42,441 bases of DNA from an uncultured Eubacteriales bacterium (GCA_902496345.1 CABVAP010000007.1:1-42441); one strand, 5' to 3'; positions 34,369-42,390 are shown, counted from the stretch's first letter. A program made the numbers and translations. The notes: a model not told the origin generated them from the sequence alone.

Positions 34369-35496
34369 ATGCCACGTTCCACAGAAAAAAACGCAAGGGA
34401 AGAAAAGGTAAGTGTATATCCGGTTGATTATGCTGTTTTAATCACGACTGTAATTCTTGTCCTTTTTGGTGTGGTTATGATTTTTAGTGCCAGCTACTAC
34501 AACGCTGGTAATAGTGCAGAGTGTAATTATGACATTTATTTTTATTTAAAAAGGCAGTTCGCCTGGACAATAATTGGTTTTGTTGCTATGTATTTAATGA
34601 GCAATATAAACTATATGAAGCTTAAAAAATTTGTTACTCCTTTTTTTATAATTAGCAATATACTTCTTTTTCTTGTTCTTATAATTGGCAAAGAAGTAAA
34701 CGGTGCAAAAAGGTGGATTGAATTAGGACCGGTAAGCTTTCAGCCTTCTGAAATTTCAAAGTTGGCATTGATTTTATTTTTGTCTAACTTTATTTCAGAG
34801 AGAAAAAGAATACTTACAACTTGGAGAGGATTCTTTTGCTGTCTTATAATAATACTTATACCTACAGGGCTTATCGCTAAGGAAAATATGAGTACGGCGA
34901 TAGTTGAATTTTTGATTGGTATGGTTGTTGTTTTTGTTGCTAGTCCTAGATTTAGATATTTTGTCGTTGGCACTATTTTAGCCGGCGTTGGTGGTACTCT
35001 TATGGTTTTATTGGGTGGTGCTTTCCGTATGGGACGTATTAAGGCTTGGCTTGACCCTTTTGCAGACGCAAGCGACAAAGGTTTCCAAACGGTTCAATCG
35101 TTATATGCTATTGGTTCTGGTGGACTTTTTGGCTTGGGTCTTGGGCAAAGTCGTCAAAAATTGTACATACCGGAGGGGCATAACGATATTATATTTGCCA
35201 TAATTTGCGAAGAATTGGGACTTTTTGGAGCTATAATTCTTGTTTTCTTATTTGCAATTCTTATATGGCGAGGACTTAATATTTCAATGAATGCCCGTAA
35301 TGTTTTTGGGTGTCTTATAGCGTCTGGTATCGTTGTAATGATTGGTATTCAAGTTGTAATTAACATTGCCGTTGTTACAAACACAATCCCGAACACCGGT
35401 GTTCCACTTCCTTTTATAAGTTATGGTGGTACTTCCCTTGTATTTATGATGGCATCTATTGGACTTTTACTTAATATTTCAAGGTATAAGTCATAG
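34369..35496 (+). CDS. ftsW: SEDS glycosyltransferase FtsW/SpoVE
   Basis: Septal or cortex peptidoglycan polymerase, partner of the SpoVD-type PBP at the head of the cluster. The 375 residues contain about ten transmembrane helices and the SEDS signatures GAKRWIELGPVSFQPSEISK, GSGGLFGLGLGQS, YIPEGHNDIIFAIICEELG and IPNTGVPLPFISYGGTS. An AGGTGA overlaps the murD stop. Whether it acts in vegetative division (FtsW), in spores (SpoVE) or in both cannot be told from sequence. The genes that usually follow (murG, ftsQ, ftsZ) are absent. Confidence 0.94.
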   Translation: MPRSTEKNAREEKVSVYPVDYAVLITTVILVLFGVVMIFSASYYNAGNSAECNYDIYFYLKRQFAWTIIGFVAMYLMSNINYMKLKKFVTPFFIISNILLFLVLIIGKEVNGAKRWIELGPVSFQPSEISKLALILFLSNFISERKRILTTWRGFFCCLIIILIPTGLIAKENMSTAIVEFLIGMVVVFVASPRFRYFVVGTILAGVGGTLMVLLGGAFRMGRIKAWLDPFADASDKGFQTVQSLYAIGSGGLFGLGLGQSRQKLYIPEGHNDIIFAIICEELGLFGAIILVFLFAILIWRGLNISMNARNVFGCLIASGIVVMIGIQVVINIAVVTNTIPNTGVPLPFISYGGTSLVFMMASIGLLLNISRYKS

Positions 35497-35548
35497 TTTG
35501 AGCTTTGGGTATTTAGATTGGGCAATTCTCAAAGATATAAAGATATTT

Positions 35549-36367
35549 ATGAAAATTATAAATGAGGTTTTGAAATTGCAGAACGACAAGCATATAACAA
35601 TTATTTCTGATAAACATAAACATATAATTTCTGTCAGCTCGATTCTTTATGTTATTATGGTTGGGAGAAAGTTGGAAATTCATACTTACAATGGTGAAGT
35701 TTATGCAACCAGAATGTCTATCTTTGAGATGGAAGGTATTTTAGGGGAAAGCTTTATAAAGGTAAACAGAGGCTGTCTTGTGTCGGTGATGGCGATACAC
35801 GACATTACTGATAATATAAATTTGAGTAATGGTGAATCACTTCTTTATACCTTACGAAAGAAAAAAGAAATTATTTTGCAATTTCATACAAAGCAAAATC
35901 AAATTATCAGTAATTTTGGAAAAATTGGAATTCCAACATCGATAGAGGAATATAAACGTCATTATAGTGGCTTTGAGAATATGCCATTTGCTTTTACTGA
36001 TATAGAAATGATATTTGACGAAAAACGCCACGCTGTTGACTGGATATTTAGATATGGAAATCCAGCACTTGCTAAACTTGAAAAACTTCCTCTTGAGAAA
36101 CTTATCGGAAAATCTTTTGGAAGCATATTTTATAATATGGATTCTAAATGGCTTAGAAGCTATGAAAGGGCAGCTCTTTATGGTGAAACTATTGAGATAA
36201 TAGATTATAGTCCAGAGATAGATACATATTTAAAGGTTATTTGTTTTCCGACATTTAAGGGGCATTGTGGCTGTATTTTGTTCGATATATATAATATAAA
36301 ATTTTCAAATAATAGTAGTGACTCTGAAAAGGCATTGACTCTATATTTTGGGAATATTTTAAAATAG
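35549..36367 (+). CDS. LytTR DNA-binding regulator with C-terminal PAS domain
   Basis: A 272-residue regulator with the DNA-binding domain first. LytTR covers about residues 14-112, including ILYVIMVGRKLEIHTYNGE, MSIFEMEGIL and the signature FIKVNRGCLVSV. A PAS-like domain follows at about 143-246 (PFAFTDIEMIFDEKRHAVDW, RYGNPALAKLEKL). There is no receiver domain, so it is not a standard response regulator. The PAS domain could sense a ligand or redox state. No clear Shine-Dalgarno precedes the ATG at 35549. TTG codons upstream (for example at 35498) are in frame, so the start is uncertain. A matching operator lies downstream, before the surface-protein gene. Confidence 0.82.
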   Translation: MKIINEVLKLQNDKHITIISDKHKHIISVSSILYVIMVGRKLEIHTYNGEVYATRMSIFEMEGILGESFIKVNRGCLVSVMAIHDITDNINLSNGESLLYTLRKKKEIILQFHTKQNQIISNFGKIGIPTSIEEYKRHYSGFENMPFAFTDIEMIFDEKRHAVDWIFRYGNPALAKLEKLPLEKLIGKSFGSIFYNMDSKWLRSYERAALYGETIEIIDYSPEIDTYLKVICFPTFKGHCGCILFDIYNIKFSNNSSDSEKALTLYFGNILK

Positions 36368-36418
36368 ATTATAAATAAACATCGGAAAAATTTAATGATT
36401 AAAGTGACTGAGTTTTTG

Positions 36419-36455
36419 AACTGTATGGGGTACTCTCCATACAGTTTTGTCGTTT
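36419..36455 (+). terminator. Terminator after the LytTR-PAS gene
   Basis: A perfect 10-base stem AACTGTATGG / CCATACAGTT with an eight-base loop, followed by TTGTCGTTTT. The tail is interrupted by GTCG. That interruption belongs to the first half of a direct repeat that I interpret as a LytTR binding site. Confidence 0.75.
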
Positions 36456-36481
36456 TAAGCAGGAATAATGTCGTTTCGAAC
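36448..36481 (+). promoter_or_regulatory. Candidate LytTR operator (direct repeat)
   Basis: TGTCGTTTTAAGC begins at 36448 and TGTCGTTTCGAAC at 36469, exactly 21 bases apart, about two helical turns. LytTR regulators such as AgrA, ComE and VirR bind two direct repeats of about nine bases with 12-13 base spacers, just upstream of the -35 box. The second repeat ends nine bases before the TTGACA listed next, which suits an activator. Confidence 0.55.
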
Positions 36482-36489
36482 AAATTTTA

Positions 36490-36518
36490 TTGACAAATCA
36501 TTGTTTTTAGGCAAGAAT
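36490..36518 (+). promoter_or_regulatory. Promoter of the surface-protein gene
   Basis: A perfect TTGACA (36490-36495), a 17-base spacer and AAGAAT (36513-36518), a poor -10 box. A weak -10 with a good -35 is what one expects of an activator-dependent promoter. The leader to the start codon is about 80 bases and contains a stray AAGGAGG at 36523 without an obvious gene. Confidence 0.5.
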
Positions 36519-36603
36519 GATTAAGGAGGGCTTTGTTTTATATATTTATAATTTTAACAAAAGTTAAATTTTACAATATTTAATATTTAAGGAGATAGTT
36601 ATT

Positions 36604-37053
36604 ATGAAGAAAGGATTTACAAGAAAGTTGGCATTTTTATTAGCTCTTGTTATGACAATGATGTGTGATTTTCAGGGTGCTGGTTTTGGGATTTTGACAG
36701 CAATGGCAGATGATAACAGCGAAACAATTACAAAAACAGCACCTGCCGGAACTGGTACATCAGATGACCCTTTCAAAATTGGAACAACAGAAGAGCTATA
36801 TTGGTTTGCCGACAAAGTGAACAACGAAAGTGAAACATATAAATCTGCAAATGTTGTTCTTACTAATGATATTGTTGTTAATGAAAATGTTTTAAAAGAT
36901 GATGGAACTCTTAATGATGGAGATTTTAAAGCTTGGACTCCAATAGAGACAGACTTCTGGTACGATGATTATACGGGAACATTTGACGGAGCAGGGCATA
37001 CAATAAGTGGATTGTACTTTAATTCTGAAAATCAGGTTGGAGGCTTTTTTTAA
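36604..37053 (+). CDS. N-terminal part of a secreted GLUG-type surface protein (stop at codon 150)
   Basis: A 149-residue product with a signal peptide: positive MKKGFTRK, hydrophobic core to about residue 32, and probable cleavage after AMA at 35. A GTSDDPFKIGTTEELYWFA segment and GTFDGAGHTISGLYF follow. Both are typical of large extracellular repeat proteins with GLUG motifs in gut Clostridia. Translation ends at TAA (37051-37053), but the same frame stays open afterwards and continues the same protein family. An AAGGAGA site lies eight bases before the ATG. No anchor motif is present. Confidence 0.8.
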   Translation: MKKGFTRKLAFLLALVMTMMCDFQGAGFGILTAMADDNSETITKTAPAGTGTSDDPFKIGTTEELYWFADKVNNESETYKSANVVLTNDIVVNENVLKDDGTLNDGDFKAWTPIETDFWYDDYTGTFDGAGHTISGLYFNSENQVGGFF

Positions 37054-37056
37054 GCC

Positions 37057-38436
37057 TTGAAAGGTACTATTACTAACCTCGGAATCATTGATTCATATTT
37101 TTGTGGAGGTAATGGTACTTCCATAATTTGTCGATACAACCAGGGAACAATTTCAAATGTTTATACTTCTGGTGTTATTTTTACTAATTCAGGAGGCATC
37201 GGAGGAGTTGTTAGTGAAAACTATGGAAGGGTTGAAAACTGTTATTCTACAGCAAAGCTTACTGTTTCAAAAGATTTAAGCTATTCTTATTCAAATGTAG
37301 TTTCTTACAATTATAGAGGCGGAAGTATTAAAAATTGCTATTTCAATGAAGATGTTTGTACAGGAAGTGCTGTTGGATTAAACTATGACGGTGCTACACT
37401 TGGCGAATATGTTCTTGGAAAAACAACAGAAGAATTTGAAAGTGGTGAAGTTTGTTATCTTTTGCAAAGTAAACAAGTAGCAGATGAAAATGGGAATATA
37501 CCTGTTGTTTGGGGGCAGATACTTAACGATGAAGATAAAGAGGTCGCTCCTGTGCTTTCTGATTATGATACAAAGGTTGTTCATAAAGTTACATTTGCAA
37601 CAAAAGACAACGCAAACTATGCTGTTAGATATAGAAACAAAAATTCTTCTTATGGCGAGGAATTTCCAGAAGAACCAGAAGTAGGTACAGATTATGCTTT
37701 TGCTAAATGGTCTAAAACAAACTATATAGACGGTGAAGAGTTTACATCTAGTAGTGCAATTACAGAAGATACAACTGTTTATGCAATTCGCAAGGCTAAA
37801 TATGGAGAAGATGACACAAATGATAAAACATTTGTGATAGCTTATGGAAGAAGTTACGAAAAGGATTTATCAAAGTACGTTGTTTTTTCTGATAAAAGTT
37901 CAACTGCAAATAAATTTGGATATAAAATTCTTGAAATAAGCAAAGACGGAAATGCTATTACAGACCCAGCTTTAATAGAACAGCTTGCAACTATAGACGT
38001 GGATAAACTTAATTTAACAGATAAACTAGGTGAGGGAAGTTATACATTTACAATTACGGTAAGCGAAAAAGAACCAGTGTTGTCTTTGGCAGATGTTGAC
38101 TTTGGGACCGATGAATTTGAATTTGAAATTAATGTTATTGTTAAGGCTTCTAACGGAATAGGTCGTTATGCCGATAAAGTTTTTGTTGATAGGGAAAATG
38201 TTTCTGATAAAGTTATATTTACAATAACAGCTGTAGACGGTGAGGAATTACCAAATGCAATGTTGTTTGTAGCTGAATATGACGAGAACAACAAAATAAC
38301 TAGCCATAAAATTTATAATGGTGAAGTTGTAGACGGAAAACTTATTATAACGGCTGACATTCCTGCAGGTGAAAATTATAAATATATGCTTTGGGATAAT
38401 GAACAACGCCCAATTGTAAAAGCTATGACAAAGTAA
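37057..38436 (+). pseudogene. C-terminal remainder of the interrupted surface protein
   Basis: In frame with the preceding segment and separated from it only by TAA and one GCC codon. It begins GTITNLGIIDSYF and continues with repeats such as GTISNVYTSGVIF and GRVENCYSTAKLT, the GLUG pattern that would directly follow the upstream part. The C-terminal half (about 250 residues) carries beta-rich segments without a recognised domain. A TTG at 37057, 13 bases after GGAGG, could allow weak reinitiation, but the product would lack a signal peptide. I therefore regard the gene as disrupted by a nonsense codon, unless the stop is a sequencing error or is read through. Confidence 0.7.
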
Positions 38437-38477
38437 TTTGACTTATTGATTATAGTAAAAGAAAAAGATAGATAACT

Positions 38478-38529
38478 AAAAAACCGTATGTGATTTCTGT
38501 ATTTGATACAGATGTTACATACGGTTTTT
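38478..38529. terminator. Bidirectional terminator between convergent units
   Basis: AAACCGTATGT pairs with ACATACGGTTT, and inside it CTGTAT pairs with ATACAG. The second arm is followed by TTTTTG on the plus strand, and on the minus strand the hairpin is followed by TTTTTTAG. It can end both the surface-protein transcript and the minus-strand 53-residue gene that stops at 38535. Confidence 0.88.
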
Positions 38530-38534
38530 GTTTT

Positions 38535-38696
38535 CTAGTAGTTTGTTTTTAAAAGCTCTTCAGCATACTCTTTTAAACTTTCATAAGAAGTGATTAGATG
38601 AGAATTGGAAAAAATTTTTTGTCTAATATAAACGGGTAGGGAGTTGTAATAGTTACTTATTTCAGAACTTGAATTTATAAGTTCGGCAAAACTCAT
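38535..38696 (-). CDS. Small 53-residue protein
   Basis: A short gene with a strong AAGGAGGA site eight bases before its ATG. The product begins MSFAELINSSSEISNYYNSL, continues PVYIRQKIFSNSH, and ends in a helix with SYESLKEYAEELLK. I recall small clostridial proteins with a similar SLP-x-x-I-x-x-x-I and SYESLK-x-Y pattern, but have no function for them. No signal peptide or membrane segment. It follows the nitrilase-like gene by 85 bases in the same orientation and shares its downstream terminator, so the two may form an operon. Confidence 0.75.
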   Translation of the reverse strand: MSFAELINSSSEISNYYNSLPVYIRQKIFSNSHLITSYESLKEYAEELLKTNY

Positions 38697-38781
38697 TTGT
38701 TATCCTCCTTGGAATATAAAAAATAATCATAATAAGATAATTGCCATTTATGAGCTTATTTATTCAAGTAATGTAAAATTT

Positions 38782-40161
38782 TTATACGCTATATATCGTT
38801 TCAAAAAACAGACAGCTATGGTCGCAAGTTTTATTTAATGGTGTATTACAGCGTGCCATTTTACATAGCTTTTGTGATTCGTCATCAAATTTTGAAATAC
38901 GTTTTCGTACATAACCTATGTTATCAAAATTTGATTCTTTTCCCTCTTCCATAGCAGCACAGGTGTTTATCCAAACAACATTACAATCATCGTGGGCACA
39001 CAAATCAAAGGATTGTTTGAAATCATAAGAACCTGTTGAAAAAGACGGTACAATAATTAAACTTAACTTGAAACAACGCATTAGCTGTTCCATATATCTA
39101 GTTGTTAAAAAGTCTTTACAAATCAAAAATGCAATTCGCCCAATTCCCTCATAATGTAAAACGTTTACTATCATACTTGAGTGAATAGCTTCAAGATAAC
39201 CTTTTCCGTCTATTTCTGTTCTAAATGGGAAGTGCTTGCATTGTGTACAAATTAAATTTCCGTATTTATCAAGGACAGTTACTTTATTACGGTTTAAATT
39301 CCAGAAAGACGGTAAAACTATTAATGACGGTATTCTTTTTGCTTTTTCACGTGATAATGCTTTTAACTTGGTTATTATGTAGTTATTTGTATCGGCGTTT
39401 CCCAACATTTCAGGAAAAACAATTATGTCGGCATTGTTTTCACCTGCTTGGACTATTTTTTGCCAGATTAAATTATTGTCGTTTTTCATATCTTTTGCGT
39501 GGTAATTGATACTAAAATATTGTATGTTATCTTTACTATATAAATTTACATCAAAGTTTTTTGTGTTTCTTAATGGAGTTGCTGCGATTTTTAATTTTTT
39601 TGTTTTTTGAAAGTTTTCAAAGAAGTCATTTTTTAGGAATATATGTTTATCTACTAAATTTCCGATAACTTTATTTTCTATCAAAAGTAGATTAAACAAA
39701 AAATTATCCATTCTGTTGTAATGATGAGATAGACGGCGTTTTCTCTCCCAATAACAAGGAAATCTTGGAAGTAGTCCTATACCCGTTTTTTCTCTATTTG
39801 TGTTTAAAACAACGGAATATTCTTCTTCTTGAAATGTTAATATCTCTGCTCTTAAAATATTAATAAGTGCTTTATCGATATATTGAACTAACCCCACGAT
39901 ACAAAAATAATCATTATGCTCTTTTAAATCGTATATTAAATCTTCTAATTTATCAAAAAATTCTTGAGTTAAATCATCTTCTGTTAAAATATGAGTTGAA
40001 TGGTCTGACTCAAAAAGCTCAGGTATATATTTATTAATTTCGTCAAATATCCTTTGTTGTTCATTATCAGATATACAACTAAATCTAGTAAAAAATAAAC
40101 TTGTACAAGATTCAATAACGTACGAACACAATTCAGCAACGATATTATATATTTTTACCAT
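38782..40161 (-). CDS. Nitrilase-superfamily (carbon-nitrogen hydrolase) protein with extra N-terminal domain
   Basis: A 459-residue protein. The C-terminal part (about 190-425) is a CN-hydrolase fold with a plausible catalytic triad: E251 in DIIVFPEML, K309 in QCKHFPF and C348 in FLICKDF. The first 185 residues match nothing I know. They contain LPRFPCYWERKRRLSHHY and no reverse-transcriptase motif. The last residues hold a cysteine cluster, C433, C438, C446 and C450, which may bind zinc. Nitrilase domains of this broad kind also occur fused to defence reverse transcriptases (DRT1). The substrate is unknown. The ATG follows AAGGAGGAG. Confidence 0.75.
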   Translation of the reverse strand: MVKIYNIVAELCSYVIESCTSLFFTRFSCISDNEQQRIFDEINKYIPELFESDHSTHILTEDDLTQEFFDKLEDLIYDLKEHNDYFCIVGLVQYIDKALINILRAEILTFQEEEYSVVLNTNREKTGIGLLPRFPCYWERKRRLSHHYNRMDNFLFNLLLIENKVIGNLVDKHIFLKNDFFENFQKTKKLKIAATPLRNTKNFDVNLYSKDNIQYFSINYHAKDMKNDNNLIWQKIVQAGENNADIIVFPEMLGNADTNNYIITKLKALSREKAKRIPSLIVLPSFWNLNRNKVTVLDKYGNLICTQCKHFPFRTEIDGKGYLEAIHSSMIVNVLHYEGIGRIAFLICKDFLTTRYMEQLMRCFKLSLIIVPSFSTGSYDFKQSFDLCAHDDCNVVWINTCAAMEEGKESNFDNIGYVRKRISKFDDESQKLCKMARCNTPLNKTCDHSCLFFETIYSV

Positions 40162-40236
40162 AAAACTCCTCCTTTTGCTTGATTTATATATAACAAAGAG
40201 TGATTTTATTAAATATTAATTATTTTCTTTTGTATA

Positions 40237-40245
40237 ATTATAACA
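40237..40245 (-). promoter_or_regulatory. Extended -10 promoter of the nitrilase-like gene
   Basis: On the minus strand TGTTATAAT reads as an extended -10 element (TG, one base, TATAAT). No good -35 hexamer lies at the right distance, which extended -10 promoters can tolerate. The leader would be about 70 bases. Confidence 0.45.
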
Positions 40246-40304
40246 TATATTGTTAAAATTTAATAGTGTAAATTTAAAATTTTTATTAAATCTAAAAAAT
40301 ATGT

Positions 40305-40332
40305 TTGTTTTTGACGTTATATCTGTTATAAT
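40305..40332 (+). promoter_or_regulatory. Promoter of the NUDIX gene
   Basis: TTGTTT (40305-40310), a 16-base spacer and a perfect TATAAT (40327-40332). Transcription would start about 36 bases before the ATG. Divergent from the nitrilase-like gene. Confidence 0.5.
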
Positions 40333-40375
40333 GTTAGTTAGAGTTAATTTATGGATTAGTTGGAGGATTATTTGT

Positions 40376-40936
40376 ATGGAATTTAAAGGTATTAAAAAAA
40401 TAGGTCAGGGTAAATTTATAACTCGTTATGATGTAACCTATGAAACTGTTGACAATAAAATAAAAAATTATGAAATGGTTAGTAGAAACCCTGATATACA
40501 AAATTTTGAAGATTTACACGGAAATGAAGCAGATGCAGTTGTTATAATTGCTACTGACGAAACAGGTGAAAGAGTTGTGTTAAATAAAGAATTTCGTCTT
40601 GCACCGGGTGAATGGGTTTATAATTTTCCGGCAGGTCTTATTGATGAGGGAGAAACACCTATTGAATCAGCAAAAAGAGAGTTATGGGAAGAAACAGGTC
40701 TTGAGTTATACCAAGTAGATGACTATATGGGAACAAGTTACAGTGCTATGGGATTTAGTAATGAAACAAATGTATGCGTTGTTGGAAAGGCTAGAGGAGA
40801 GTTTGGCAAAAGTACATCTACAGTTGAAGAGATTGTACCTAACTGGTATACAAAAGAAGAAGTAAGTGAATTACTTAAAACTGAAAAATTTGCAGCAAGA
40901 ACTCAAGCTTTTTGCTATATTTGGAGTAAAAAATAA
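40376..40936 (+). CDS. NUDIX hydrolase, ADP-ribose pyrophosphatase type
   Basis: A 186-residue hydrolase. The Nudix box is complete as GETPIESAKRELWEETGLE, preceded by the AGLIDEGE loop, and the N-terminal NKEFRLAPGEWVYNFPAG is typical of ADP-ribose pyrophosphatases of the NudF/YqkG group. Such enzymes split ADP-ribose into AMP and ribose 5-phosphate. I place the start at the ATG at 40376, seven bases after TTGGAGG; the frame is open for 126 bases upstream, but that stretch contains the promoter and does not look coding. Confidence 0.88.
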   Translation: MEFKGIKKIGQGKFITRYDVTYETVDNKIKNYEMVSRNPDIQNFEDLHGNEADAVVIIATDETGERVVLNKEFRLAPGEWVYNFPAGLIDEGETPIESAKRELWEETGLELYQVDDYMGTSYSAMGFSNETNVCVVGKARGEFGKSTSTVEEIVPNWYTKEEVSELLKTEKFAARTQAFCYIWSKK

Positions 40937-40942
40937 AAATAA

Positions 40943-41038
40943 TAAACCCTTGAACTTTTTCCATAAATGTTGTTTTTTAAAAGCATATTTTTTAAACGAT
41001 AGTTATTTTGGAATAAATTCAGGGTTTTATATTTTTTG
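40943..41038 (+). terminator. Long hairpin between the NUDIX and MATE genes
   Basis: CCCTTGAACTTTTTCCA near 40946-40962 pairs with TGGAATAAATTCAGGG near 41010-41025 with one bulge and two mismatches. The loop is about 47 bases and the second arm is followed by TTTTATATTTTTT. It probably ends the NUDIX transcript. Because the T-tract abuts the MATE ribosome-binding region it could also act as an attenuator in a MATE leader. Confidence 0.55.
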
Positions 41039-41058
41039 AAGGGTTTGCTATGTGATTT

Positions 41059-42390
41059 ATGGAAAGAGATTTGACGTCTGGTAGTGTATTTAATAAAATT
41101 ATATATTTTTCATTGCCATATTTTTTATCATATTTTTTACAAAATTTATATGGTATGGCTGACTTATTTATTATAGGTCAGTTTGACGGTGTTGATGCAA
41201 TAACGTCGGTTTCTATTGGTAGCCAAATTATGCACTTGGTTACGGTTATGATTGTTGGTCTTGCTATGGGGTCAACTATTTTGATAGGTAGGCACATAGG
41301 GGAAAACCAAAAGGATAAGGTTTCTAAATCTATTGGTAATACGGTGACTTTGTTTGCCATAATGGGAATTGCCTTGATGTTTATTCTCCCTATGTTTATA
41401 AATCCTATTGTAAGTGCTATGTCGACACCGGAAGAGGCAGTTTCTGGAACGACAACTTATCTTACAATTTGTTTTATAGGTATACCTTTTATTACAGCAT
41501 ATAATATCATAAGTTCTATATTTAGGGGACTTGGTGACTCAAAAAGTCCTATGTACTTTATAGCTGTTGCTTGTGTAATTAATATTGCACTTGATTATTT
41601 GTTTATAGGTATATTTGACTTTGGGGCAGCTGGGGCAGCTCTTGGCACAGTTTTTGCTCAAAGTGCAAGTGTTTTGTTTGCCTTGTTTGTTATATTAAAA
41701 AAGAAAATAGGCATATCTTTAAAAAAATCAGATTTTAAAATTGACAAAAATGTTATGAAACAGATACTGAAAATAGGTGTTCCTATTTCATTTCAAGACG
41801 GTTTTATTCAAATTTCGTTTGTAATAATAACTATAATTGTTAATTTGCGTGGTATTAATGATGCAGCTGCCGTTGGTATTGTTGAGAAAATTATGACGTT
41901 GATATTCATTGTTCCGTCTTCTATGATGTCGGCAGTTTCTGTTTTGTCGGCTCAAAATATTGGTGCTAACAAGCACGACAGGGCAAGTTTAACTTTAAAA
42001 TATGCTACTATCATTTGTATTGTTTACGGTGTTATTATTTCTATATTAGTGGACTTTATAGCAGAAACTGTTGTTGGGACATTCTCAAGTGAGCAATATG
42101 TAATTGTTTTGGGAAGTCAATACATAAGGAGTTATGTTTGGGACTGTATGTTTGCTGGTGTACATTTTTGTTTTAGTGGTTATTTTTGTGCTTACGGTAT
42201 GTCAGAGGTTTCTTTTATACACAACCTTATATCTATTATATTAGTTCGTATTCCAGGTACTTATTTGACATCTATATTATTTACGGATAATCTATTTCCA
42301 ATGGGATTTGCGTCAACTACTGGGTCAATATTATCGGTTATCATTTGTGTAGGTGTTTATATATGGTTTATGAAAAAGAGAAAAAGGTAA
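41059..42390 (+). CDS. MATE family multidrug/cation antiporter
   Basis: A 443-residue inner-membrane exporter with about twelve transmembrane helices in two homologous halves. MATE features are the N-terminal FSLPYFLSYFLQNLYGMADLFIIG, the small-residue-rich GSQIMHLVTVMIVGLAMGSTILIGRHIGE, and FRGLGDSKSPMYF with INIALDYLFIGIFDFGAAGAALGT. It exchanges Na+ or H+ for cationic drugs or metabolites; the substrate is not predictable. Only GAAGGG, about 15 bases upstream, could serve as Shine-Dalgarno, an unusually long distance. An ATG-TGA sits directly before the start. The 50 bases after the stop show no terminator. Confidence 0.93.
   Translation: MERDLTSGSVFNKIIYFSLPYFLSYFLQNLYGMADLFIIGQFDGVDAITSVSIGSQIMHLVTVMIVGLAMGSTILIGRHIGENQKDKVSKSIGNTVTLFAIMGIALMFILPMFINPIVSAMSTPEEAVSGTTTYLTICFIGIPFITAYNIISSIFRGLGDSKSPMYFIAVACVINIALDYLFIGIFDFGAAGAALGTVFAQSASVLFALFVILKKKIGISLKKSDFKIDKNVMKQILKIGVPISFQDGFIQISFVIITIIVNLRGINDAAAVGIVEKIMTLIFIVPSSMMSAVSVLSAQNIGANKHDRASLTLKYATIICIVYGVIISILVDFIAETVVGTFSSEQYVIVLGSQYIRSYVWDCMFAGVHFCFSGYFCAYGMSEVSFIHNLISIILVRIPGTYLTSILFTDNLFPMGFASTTGSILSVIICVGVYIWFMKKRKR

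Noticed and set aside
36517..36588. Short leader peptides (MIKEGF... from 36517, or a TTG start at 36533 behind AAGGAGG)
   Set aside because: Only 16 codons each. The first lacks a ribosome-binding site and the second has too short a spacing, with no recognisable composition.
37044..37053. Phase variation by slippage in the run of seven T
   Set aside because: Adding or removing one T gives other stops within about 12 codons and does not join the two halves, which are already in the same frame.
38782..40161. A complete DRT1 defence reverse transcriptase
   Set aside because: Only the nitrilase part is there. The N-terminal 185 residues have no YxDD or other reverse-transcriptase motif, and no RT gene lies next to it.
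40250..40375. An N-terminal extension of the NUDIX protein
   Set aside because: The stretch contains the promoter elements, and the ATG at 40376 has a strong Shine-Dalgarno exactly where homologues begin.
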